Shown here: positions 7,272 through 13,485 of the stretch, piece by piece | Position numbering within the stretch: position 1 is the first letter of the stretch | How the letters are laid out: each line of letters starts with the position of its first letter | NCBI GenBank assembly: GCA_900548225.1 | Contig: URJM01000053.1 | Coordinates: 1-13,931 of the forward strand | Reading direction: 5' to 3' | Length of the DNA stretch: 13,931 bases | Source: an uncultured bacterium | GTDB taxonomy: Bacteria; Verrucomicrobiota; Lentisphaeria; Oligosphaerales; Oligosphaeraceae | Position numbers and translations under genes: made by a program | The notes under the pieces: model-generated | Database searches by the model: none | Seen by the model: the letters and a program-made list of their open reading frames with translations, nothing else | What the model was told of the DNA's origin: nothing

Positions 7272-8885
7272 ATGCCCCGGCAGACAAACCACCCAGAAGA
7301 TTCGCGGACGGCCGCCCCGAACACAGGCGGAATGGGCAGGTCGCTCATCTCCTCGACGGGCGGAATCCTGATGGGAAGGGTGACGGGGCTTCTGAGGGAT
7401 GTCTGCGCGGCCGCATACTGGGGGGCCACCGGGGTCGCACAGGCGGCATACACGACGGCCTTCGCAATCCCGAATATCTTCAGAAACCTATTCGGCGAGG
7501 GCGCGGCAAATGGCGCCTTCGTCCCAATACTGTCGGCACATCTTGAGAAGGACGACAAGGAACGCGCCTGGCGCATTGCCTCCCGCGCAATAACGGCGCA
7601 GTTCCTGATATTGATTCTCCTGACCGTCCTGGCTTCGGTCATTGCCCTCGCCCTTGGCATGACCGGCCTCTTCAAGAGCGAGAGCGCACGCACGGCCGTA
7701 AGAATCCTGCCAGTGCTGATGCCCTTCACTATCTTCATCTGCGGAACAGCCGCCTTCGGCGCCGTCATGCAAAGCATGAATGCGTTCTTCCTGAGCTATG
7801 CTTCCCAGGCAATCTTCAACATCGTCCAGGTGGCTTCCCTGGGCATCCTGGCATGGGGATGGAGGAACGACGAACCGGCCGCGCTCTGGCTATACTGCGG
7901 AAGCACCCTCCTCGCGGGATTCCTCCAGATGCTCGCACTGCTGCTGAGGTGCCGGCGCCTGGGATACAGATACCGCTTCGACTTCGACTTCAAGGATCCC
8001 GAAGTCAGGATGCTCGGGCGAAAATACATCCCCGTCCTGGTCGGAAACGGCGCCAACATGATCAACTCATTCATCGACAGCATCCTCGCAATCTCCCTTG
8101 GCGCGGCCGCAGTCGGAGCGCTGAACTACTCGCACCGCCTCGTATATCTGCCAGTGGGGCTCTTCGGCGTCGCAATGGGCTCCGTGGGGCTGAGGGCACT
8201 CTCCAGGGCACAGGCGCGGGGCGACCAGCAAGGGGTCGCAGACGGACTCGACTACGCACTGAGAACCGTCATGTTCCTCGCACTGCCATGCACGGCGTAC
8301 CTGCTCGTCGCAGGACGGGACGTAATCACATTCCTCTTCGCACGGGGTGCATTCACCCAGGAGGCAATCAACGAATCCTCATTCGCCCTATTCTTCTACA
8401 TGATGGGGCTGCCGGCAATCTGCGGCAACAAGGTGGCGACAAATCCCTTCCATGCGCGAAAGGACACCTTCACGCCCATGTGCATCTCCATCGGATGCGT
8501 CATCCTGAACCTCATCCTGAACCTCATCCTAATGCAATATCTCAGACAGGGGGGGCTCGCCCTGGCCACAAGCATCTGCGCCTGGCTGAACATGGCACTG
8601 CTCCTGGCACTCAACAAAAGACACCTCAGCATCTGGACTCCGCGCAGAGCCCTGAAGGCGGCAATCCCGCTGCTGCTTGCGGCGGCTGCTGCCGGCGCGG
8701 CATGCCACTACACTATCGCGATGCTAGACGCAGGCGGACTTGCCGCGTCGCTTCCACGCACCCTCTTCGCAGCGGCAAAGGTGTTCGGAGGACTTGCCGC
8801 AACCTCCGCCGCATACCTGGCCGCATGCGTCCTCCTGAGGCGCCCCGAACCGCGAGAACTCCTCGCCGCAGTCAGAAGGCGTTAG
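7272..8885 (+). CDS. murJ: Lipid II flippase MurJ (MviN)
   Basis: The 537-residue multi-pass membrane protein belongs to the MOP superfamily. Family landmarks are GRVTGLLRD at 35-43 and IPNIFRNLFGEGA at 66-78, including the conserved R71 and E76-G77, then FVPILS. Many hydrophobic segments follow to the C-terminus, in line with the 14 helices of MurJ. MurJ moves lipid II across the inner membrane for peptidoglycan synthesis. The first 20 residues are hydrophilic and longer than usual; Met21 (ATG 7332) is an alternative start that would give the typical N-terminus. AGGAG at 7251-7255 is 16 bases from ATG 7272, too far to decide the question. A short in-frame repeat at 8501-8530 encodes part of one helix. 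It follows thrH by 30 bases and ends before a hairpin. Confidence 0.95.
   Translation: MPRQTNHPEDSRTAAPNTGGMGRSLISSTGGILMGRVTGLLRDVCAAAYWGATGVAQAAYTTAFAIPNIFRNLFGEGAANGAFVPILSAHLEKDDKERAWRIASRAITAQFLILILLTVLASVIALALGMTGLFKSESARTAVRILPVLMPFTIFICGTAAFGAVMQSMNAFFLSYASQAIFNIVQVASLGILAWGWRNDEPAALWLYCGSTLLAGFLQMLALLLRCRRLGYRYRFDFDFKDPEVRMLGRKYIPVLVGNGANMINSFIDSILAISLGAAAVGALNYSHRLVYLPVGLFGVAMGSVGLRALSRAQARGDQQGVADGLDYALRTVMFLALPCTAYLLVAGRDVITFLFARGAFTQEAINESSFALFFYMMGLPAICGNKVATNPFHARKDTFTPMCISIGCVILNLILNLILMQYLRQGGLALATSICAWLNMALLLALNKRHLSIWTPRRALKAAIPLLLAAAAAGAACHYTIAMLDAGGLAASLPRTLFAAAKVFGGLAATSAAYLAACVLLRRPEPRELLAAVRRR
8501..8530 (+). repeat. Tandem 12-base repeat inside murJ (2.5 copies)
   Basis: The unit CATCCTGAACCT occurs at 8501-8512 and 8513-8524, followed by CATCCT at 8525-8530. 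It encodes ILNLILNLIL in a membrane helix. The unit is a multiple of three, so gain or loss of a copy would keep the frame but lengthen or shorten the helix by four residues. Confidence 0.8.
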
Positions 8886-8902
8886 GCAAACAGGCGTGAG
8901 CC

Positions 8903-8924
8903 GCCCTCCTCAAATGAGGGGGGC
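8903..8924 (+). terminator. Strong hairpin after murJ, possible terminator
   Basis: Nine-base arms GCCCTCCTC (8903-8911) and GAGGGGGGC (8916-8924) pair around the loop AAAT, with one G-T pair. It lies 18 bases after the murJ stop. The sequence behind it, ATATAGGTTATATT, is AT-rich but has no run of T, so it is not a classic intrinsic terminator. It may instead stabilise the murJ 3' end or act in the leader of the following gene. Confidence 0.45.
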
Positions 8925-8950
8925 ATATAGGTTATATTGAAGCACTGGCC

Positions 8951-8963
8951 GGGAGAGACTCCC
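8951..8963 (+). promoter_or_regulatory. Second hairpin in the leader of the UDP-sugar pyrophosphorylase gene
   Basis: GGGAG (8951-8955) and CTCCC (8959-8963) form a perfect five-base stem around AGA, 20 bases before ATG 8984. A -10-like TATATT occurs at 8933-8938 between the two hairpins, but no -35 box is found at the right distance. Role unknown: RNA structure in the leader or a protein-binding palindrome are both possible. Confidence 0.3.
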
Positions 8964-8983
8964 TCAAACCCCACACTACCGAT

Positions 8984-10420
8984 ATGTCGAGACATACTAA
9001 AGAACAGCTTCTTGCACTGCTCGCCCCTGTCGGGCAGGAACACCTCCTCCGATTCTGGAATGAAATCTCCGACGCGGACAGGGATCTCCTCGGAGACCAA
9101 ATAAAGTCCATCAACTGGACAGAAGTCCTCGGATGGCTGGACGCCATCATGAAAAACGGCGAGGCCGAGCAAATCCCCTTCGAAAAGCTGGTGCCCGCGC
9201 CATACGTCCCGCTGAAACCGGAAAACGAATCCCAGGCGCTGCGCCAAAAGGGGGCAATCGCCGACGGCGAGGAGCTGCTTCGCGGCGGCAAGGTGGCGGG
9301 ATTCACCGTCGCCGGCGGCCAGGGGACACGACTCGGATACGACGGGCCGAAGGGGACATTCCGCTTCTCGCAGATCCGAAACAAGCCACTCTTCCAGTAC
9401 TTCGCCGAGGGAATCCTCCGGAACATGGAAAAGTACTCCTGCACCATCCCCTGGTATATCATGACCAGCCCCGCAAACAACCAGGCGACGGTGGACTTCT
9501 TCGAGGATAACGGCTTCTTCGGCCTTGACAGGGAAAACGTAAGGTTCTTCGTGCAAGGACAACTCCCAGGGTTCGACCAGGAGGGCAAGGCAATCCTGGA
9601 GGCGCCGGGAAGACTCGCGCTCTTCGCAAATGGACACGGGGGAACACTCGCGGCATTGAGGGACTCGGGGACAATCGAGGACATGGAAAGGCGTGGAATC
9701 GACTATCTCTCATACTGGCAGGTGGACAACCCTATGGTCACTCTCTTCGACCCGCTGTTCATCGGAATGCACCACCTCTCGGGCTCCGACATGTCCGCAA
9801 GGGCACTCATCAAGAGGGATCCGATGGAAAAGCTCGGACACTTCTGCCTCCTCGACGGAAAGACGATCATCGTCGAATACTCCGACATGCCAATGGAACT
9901 GCTCCAGGAGACCGATGCCGACGGACGGCTGCGCTTCAGGGCCGGCTCACCCGCAATCCACGTGATAAGCAGGTCGTTCATCCAGAATCTCACCAACGGT
10001 TCCCTGGCGCTTGCCCCGCACAAGGCACTCAAGAAAATCAACTATGTCGCAGAGGACGGGACAATCGTCAAGCCTGCCTCCCCCAACGGCATCAAGCTGG
10101 AATTCTTCATCTTCGACGCACTGCCCTTCGCACGCAACCCGATGATTGTCGAATGCAGCCGCGCAGAGCAGTTCGCCGCCATCAAGAACCCCGAGGGAAA
10201 CGACTCTCCGGAATCCTGCCGCGAGGCACTCGTCAACAGGGCGGCCTCCTGGCTCGAGGCCGCAGGAGTCAAAGTCCCCAGGAAGGAGGACGGCACAGTC
10301 GACGCAGTCATCGAAATCTCCCCCAGGCGGGCGGTCTGCGCGGCCGATGTCAAGGAACTAGCCGAAAAGGGAGTGCTGCCAGCCGAAATCAAGCCCGGCG
10401 AAAGGTACGCCCTTGACTAA
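8984..10420 (+). CDS. UAP1/UDPGP-family UDP-sugar pyrophosphorylase (eukaryote-like)
   Basis: The 478-residue protein belongs to the UDPGP family and looks most like eukaryotic UDP-N-acetylglucosamine pyrophosphorylase (AGX/UAP1), not bacterial GlmU or GalU. The nucleotide-binding signature AGGQGTRLG is at 110-118, followed by PKG at 122-124. ANGHGG is at 215-220, then the conserved run TIEDMERRGID and WQVDN with metal-site D248. Near the C-terminus, IKLEFFIFD and EQFAAIKN match the same family. The reaction joins a sugar-1-phosphate with UTP to give UDP-sugar and pyrophosphate; UDP-GlcNAc would feed peptidoglycan and lipid A, which fits murJ and lpxL nearby. Whether the sugar is GlcNAc-1-P, glucose-1-P or another cannot be settled here. 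The start ATG lacks a Shine-Dalgarno and follows a structured, then A/C-rich leader. Confidence 0.9.
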   Translation: MSRHTKEQLLALLAPVGQEHLLRFWNEISDADRDLLGDQIKSINWTEVLGWLDAIMKNGEAEQIPFEKLVPAPYVPLKPENESQALRQKGAIADGEELLRGGKVAGFTVAGGQGTRLGYDGPKGTFRFSQIRNKPLFQYFAEGILRNMEKYSCTIPWYIMTSPANNQATVDFFEDNGFFGLDRENVRFFVQGQLPGFDQEGKAILEAPGRLALFANGHGGTLAALRDSGTIEDMERRGIDYLSYWQVDNPMVTLFDPLFIGMHHLSGSDMSARALIKRDPMEKLGHFCLLDGKTIIVEYSDMPMELLQETDADGRLRFRAGSPAIHVISRSFIQNLTNGSLALAPHKALKKINYVAEDGTIVKPASPNGIKLEFFIFDALPFARNPMIVECSRAEQFAAIKNPEGNDSPESCREALVNRAASWLEAAGVKVPRKEDGTVDAVIEISPRRAVCAADVKELAEKGVLPAEIKPGERYALD

Positions 10421-10434
10421 AGCCATCACGGCAT

Positions 10435-10440
10435 GGAGGA
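10435..10440 (+). promoter_or_regulatory. Shine-Dalgarno GGAGGA of the small gene at 10450
   Basis: GGAGGA ends nine bases before ATG 10450. It is one of the clearest ribosome sites in the window and supports this short unrecognised reading frame as a real gene. Confidence 0.65.
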
Positions 10441-10449
10441 ACCTCATCC

Positions 10450-10788
10450 ATGAGACCAGACTACTACCTGGAATTCCCAGTGGCGGACCTGCTTATCCAC
10501 CCAGAACAGGTCCGTGACGCGCTCCTGGCGGCATGCAGGCGCCTCGCACCCGCGCGCCTGGGTGCCGTCTGCCAGATTGACGAGTCGTTCCTCGTCGTAT
10601 GCCGCGAGGCCACCCCCATTGAGACTCCTACCTCCGAAGTCCAAATCGACACTCTGGACAACGCAGACCCGCAGCTCTTCAGGGCACTCCTGCAGGAACG
10701 CTGGCAGGGTGGATACATGCCCATGGGGACCGTATGCGACAACAACGGCCAGGGCGCGCCGAGAAGCTTCCTCTTCACGCAAAAATAG
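10450..10788 (+). CDS. Small protein of unknown function
   Basis: I do not recognise this 112-residue protein. It has a good Shine-Dalgarno and codon use like its neighbours, and sits tightly between the pyrophosphorylase gene (29 bases before) and the acyltransferase gene (28 bases after). It begins PDYYLEFPVADLLIHPEQV, followed by an arginine- and alanine-rich helix-like stretch (22-38), then alternating hydrophobic residues that look like beta strands (AVCQIDESFLVVC), an acidic middle, and a C-terminal part GGYMPMGTVCDNNGQ. There is no signal peptide, membrane segment or known metal motif; C41, C51 and C96 do not form a CxxC. It is probably a small cytoplasmic alpha/beta protein. A link to the envelope genes around it is only guilt by association. 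Confidence 0.78.
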   Translation: MRPDYYLEFPVADLLIHPEQVRDALLAACRRLAPARLGAVCQIDESFLVVCREATPIETPTSEVQIDTLDNADPQLFRALLQERWQGGYMPMGTVCDNNGQGAPRSFLFTQK

Positions 10789-10816
10789 GCCACTGCATTG
10801 GAGATGGAACGGTACT

Positions 10817-11839
10817 GTGGCAAGGAGAGACAAGCCATCGATTCTAAAAAGGGCGGGCGTCCTGCTTGGCAGGGCACTGCTGCCCGTCCTGGGCTTCCTC
10901 CTGGGTGACCTCTCGCCCAGGGCGGCAAGGTTCTGGTCAAGGTTCATCTGGGTGGTGACATGGCCGTTCCTCTTCAGAAGCCGCCGAATCGTCAAGGCAA
11001 ACCTGGAAATCGCATTCCCCGGAAAATCCCCGGAGGAACGACGGCGAATCGCCCGCGCGGCTTTCATACACCTCTTCGGGCTTGGGCTTGACTGGCTCCA
11101 TTTCCTCAAATACCCCAACGACTCGCAGACGAGGATCAGGAACAGCGAGGAGTTCCGGAGGTTGCACACGGAACCGAACCCCGAAAGCAAGTATCCCTCG
11201 ATCATCTATTGCACCCCCCATCTTGGAAACTGGGAGCTGGAGGCACACATCTCCTTCCTCACGGGGCGCCCCGGCAGCGTCGTGGCGGCGGTCTTCAATG
11301 TCGACTGGTTCAACGAACTGGCCGAACGCCTCAGGACAAACGACTCCGACACGCAGGTGATTCCAGCCCACGGCGCAGCCAGGGGAGTCCTCCGCGCACT
11401 CGTCTCAGGACGCAACGTGGGACTTCTCATCGACCAGAACATACCCCCGCGGAAGGGAGGGGTCTTCGAAGATTTCTTCGGGCTTCCTGCAACGACGTCC
11501 AGAATGCCAGCCATGATTGCAAGGCGACTGAAGGTTCCAATCCACATCGTCGCATGCGTCAAGGACGAAGGGGACGGACTCTTCACAATGGTGGACGAAC
11601 CGCTTCCAGGGAATGCCTGGGAGTTCGCCTCGGACGAGGAGCTCACCGCCGAAATCATGGCGGCATACGAAAGGCTCATCTCAAGATACCCGGAGCAATA
11701 CCTCTGGCAATACACGCGCTGGAGGTACATCCCTGAAGGAGTCTCCCCCGAAACCGCCGCAAAATACCCCTTCTACGCCAAAAGAAAAGGAAAACCCACA
11801 GAGGAGAGAGACGACAATGGACTGCCCCAGCAATCTTGA
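10817..11839 (+). CDS. LpxL/HtrB-family lipid A acyltransferase
   Basis: From GTG 10817 the product has 340 residues. It has hydrophobic segments near 13-30 and 38-52, then SRRIVKANLEIAFPGKSPEERRRIAR, typical of the family, and the catalytic HX4E motif at H135 to E140 in TPHLGNWE. Later blocks include LLIDQNIPPRKGG and the F-G-x-PA type segment FFGLPATTSRMPAMIARR. The family adds a secondary acyl chain to Kdo2-lipid A or related lipids at the inner membrane face; the chain and acceptor are not predictable here. The open frame continues upstream to 10514, but that part runs through the 10450 gene in another frame and encodes Arg/Ser-rich shadow. GTG 10817 is the first common start after that gene; GGAG at 10800-10803 is 13 bases away, so the start is moderately sure. 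Confidence 0.9.
   Translation: MARRDKPSILKRAGVLLGRALLPVLGFLLGDLSPRAARFWSRFIWVVTWPFLFRSRRIVKANLEIAFPGKSPEERRRIARAAFIHLFGLGLDWLHFLKYPNDSQTRIRNSEEFRRLHTEPNPESKYPSIIYCTPHLGNWELEAHISFLTGRPGSVVAAVFNVDWFNELAERLRTNDSDTQVIPAHGAARGVLRALVSGRNVGLLIDQNIPPRKGGVFEDFFGLPATTSRMPAMIARRLKVPIHIVACVKDEGDGLFTMVDEPLPGNAWEFASDEELTAEIMAAYERLISRYPEQYLWQYTRWRYIPEGVSPETAAKYPFYAKRKGKPTEERDDNGLPQQS
11801..11806 (+). promoter_or_regulatory. Shine-Dalgarno GAGGAG of folB
   Basis: GAGGAG, within the purine run 11801-11810, lies ten bases before ATG 11817 and inside the end of the acyltransferase gene. It selects ATG 11817 as the folB start over an upstream in-frame ATG at 11613. Confidence 0.6.
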
Positions 11840-12194
11840 CAGGCTCACGATAAAGGGACTCCGCTGCACCGCCCACATCGGATGCAAGGAGGAGGAACGG
11901 GCGCTGCCACAGGCGCTCGCCGTAAACCTGCGGCTCTTTCTCAACACGGACTGCGCAGCACGGACCGACGACCTCGAGAAGACCGTCAACTACGCCAGGC
12001 TCTCAAAGGCAGTCATACGGCACTGCGAGGAATCGAAGTGCATGCTCATCGAAACCCTCGCCCAGAACCTCGCCACTCTCTGCCTGGAGTTCTCCAATCT
12101 GATCCAGGAGGTGGAGGTGGAGGTGGTCAAACCCGCCGGACTTCCAAACGGCGAATACGCGTCTGTCACAATCCATAGGCGCAATGCCCTCTAG
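11817..12194 (+). CDS. folB: Dihydroneopterin aldolase
   Basis: The 125-residue protein matches FolB in length and pattern. LTIKGLRCTAHIGCKEEER (10-28) holds the conserved Glu after the IGxxxEE motif. TVNYARL and LIETLAQNLA follow, and K105-P106 in VVKPAGLPNG contains the catalytic lysine. FolB splits dihydroneopterin into 6-hydroxymethyl-dihydropterin and glycolaldehyde in folate synthesis, acting in the cytoplasm, usually as an octamer. It overlaps the acyltransferase gene by 23 bases, with its ribosome site inside that gene, so translation is probably coupled. No folP or folK is visible in this window. A run of three GAGGTG units (12108-12125) encodes alternating Glu-Val in the C-terminal strand. 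The family could also include folX-type epimerase, but the context gives no support for that. Confidence 0.93.
   Translation: MDCPSNLDRLTIKGLRCTAHIGCKEEERALPQALAVNLRLFLNTDCAARTDDLEKTVNYARLSKAVIRHCEESKCMLIETLAQNLATLCLEFSNLIQEVEVEVVKPAGLPNGEYASVTIHRRNAL
12108..12125 (+). repeat. Three tandem GAGGTG units in folB
   Basis: Three perfect copies of a six-base unit encode Glu-Val-Glu-Val-Glu-Val in a predicted beta strand just before the catalytic Lys-Pro. Copy change would keep the frame. Confidence 0.75.
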
Positions 12195-12270
12195 CCCAAT
12201 CGAATAATCAATACATTTCACCCTGGCTCCACCCACGCGGGCACGTGCTTGAAGCCTTATTGTACCTGCC
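12195..12270 (+). promoter_or_regulatory. Gap between folB and holA with an 8-base palindrome
   Basis: This 76-base gap begins with an AT-rich stretch (about 12198-12220) and contains the perfect palindrome GCACGTGC at 12241-12248. No convincing -35/-10 pair and no Shine-Dalgarno for holA are seen. It may hold a promoter for holA, but I cannot show one. Confidence 0.2.
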
Positions 12271-13485
12271 GTGCCAACGGAACAGAAAACACATCTTTTT
12301 CTCGTGTCGGGAGATGACGAGGTGCGGATGCACGCCCGCGCCGACCAGCTCTTCCACGAACTTGCGGGAGAGAACCCTGACGACTTCCACGTCGACATCA
12401 TCTCACAGGGCGACAACGGCCCCGCCGCCGAAACTGTCGCACAGGTAATCTCCTCAATCCGGCAGCCGGCCTTCATGGGCGGCGCGAAAACCGTCTGGCT
12501 GAAACAATTCACCGGATTCGACCAGGAGCCGGCCGGACGGCTCGAACCCGCCAAGTCAAAGTCAAGGAAAAAAGGGGGAGACGAGGAGGACGAGGAGAAG
12601 ACCCAGGAACCAGACCCCCTCGGACTGAAAAAACTCGCGCTCTACCTCAAGAAAAACCCACTCCCCGAAGACATCTTCCTCATCCTCGAAGGAGCCGACT
12701 GCGACCCGGACAAGAATCTCGCGAAGCTCTGCAGGGAATTGGGAAGCGCCGAGTTCTTCAATACGGTGAAGCTTGGCAGAAAGGGATGGCAGGACGATGT
12801 GAAGAAGTGCATTGCCGAAGCGGCGGCAAGAAAGGGAATCACCGTCTCCTACGAGGCACGGGAAATGCTCGTGGAAGCACTGGGAGGCGACACGTCCCTC
12901 ATCGAAAGCGAACTTGACAAGCTGGCGGCGTACATGGGAGGGCTGGACAAGCCCATCACAGGAGAAGCCGTCCGGGAAATGTGCCCCCCGTTCCACGACA
13001 TGGAATCATGGGCACTGCGGGAACCGGTGGGACGACGGCAGCTCGACGCGGCGCTCTCCATCGCGGAACAGCTCCTCTCAAAAAGCAAGAAACCGGAGGA
13101 CACCGCGAGAAATCTCATCTACTCCCTTGCAAAGCGCTTCAGGGGATATCTCGCCATCAGACTCTACATGGCCGAAAACAAACTCCAGAACGGAGACGCG
13201 CTGAAGAGAAGGATGGATGCAATGGAACCCTCCGAAAGACGAACGCTGATCGCCACGGAACTGACAATCGTAAGCTCAAATACATGGTCGGCAAAATTCA
13301 CCGCGGACGAGGCGCTCCGGTACACGCCACAGGAACTGATCCAGGCAATCCGCGCAATCAGGGACGCAATCCTCTCGCTTAATTCGGGGACAGGAGCCGT
13401 GGGGCTCTCCGCAAAGGCCGCGGCACAGCTCGTCCTCGAAAACACACTCGTTAAGATCATTTCAACAAATGGAGGACGCAGATGA
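12271..13485 (+). CDS. holA: DNA polymerase III delta subunit
   Basis: From GTG 12271 the product has 404 residues and resembles HolA, the clamp-loader subunit that opens the beta clamp. The N-terminus (HLFLVSGDDEVRMHARADQLF) matches the start of the AAA+-like domain I; FMGGAKTVWLKQF, DIFLILEGAD and the helical middle (MLVEALGGDTSLIESELDKLAAYMG) match the family, as does the C-terminal collar-like helical domain. It is longer than E. coli HolA (about 340 residues). Part of the difference is a highly charged insert at 95-113 (Lys/Ser then Asp/Glu-rich). The normal N-terminal strand begins right after the GTG, and no in-frame ATG comes earlier in the gap, so GTG is preferred. Its stop overlaps the next ATG as ATGA. 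Confidence 0.9.
   Translation: MPTEQKTHLFLVSGDDEVRMHARADQLFHELAGENPDDFHVDIISQGDNGPAAETVAQVISSIRQPAFMGGAKTVWLKQFTGFDQEPAGRLEPAKSKSRKKGGDEEDEEKTQEPDPLGLKKLALYLKKNPLPEDIFLILEGADCDPDKNLAKLCRELGSAEFFNTVKLGRKGWQDDVKKCIAEAAARKGITVSYEAREMLVEALGGDTSLIESELDKLAAYMGGLDKPITGEAVREMCPPFHDMESWALREPVGRRQLDAALSIAEQLLSKSKKPEDTARNLIYSLAKRFRGYLAIRLYMAENKLQNGDALKRRMDAMEPSERRTLIATELTIVSSNTWSAKFTADEALRYTPQELIQAIRAIRDAILSLNSGTGAVGLSAKAAAQLVLENTLVKIISTNGGRR
13471..13475 (+). promoter_or_regulatory. Shine-Dalgarno GGAGG of the GAF-domain gene
   Basis: GGAGG lies six bases before ATG 13482, inside the last codons of holA. It makes this start secure despite the four-base overlap. Confidence 0.7.

Noticed and set aside
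7853..8899. 348-codon + frame inside murJ
   Set aside because: Arg/Pro/Gly-rich shadow in another frame of murJ; no domain and no ribosome site.
10514..10816. N-terminal extension of the acyltransferase frame
   Set aside because: It overlaps the 10450 gene in a different frame and encodes Ser/Arg/Pro-rich sequence unlike LpxL proteins.
11613..11816. N-terminal extension of folB
   Set aside because: It lies inside the acyltransferase gene, does not resemble FolB, and a clear ribosome site precedes ATG 11817.
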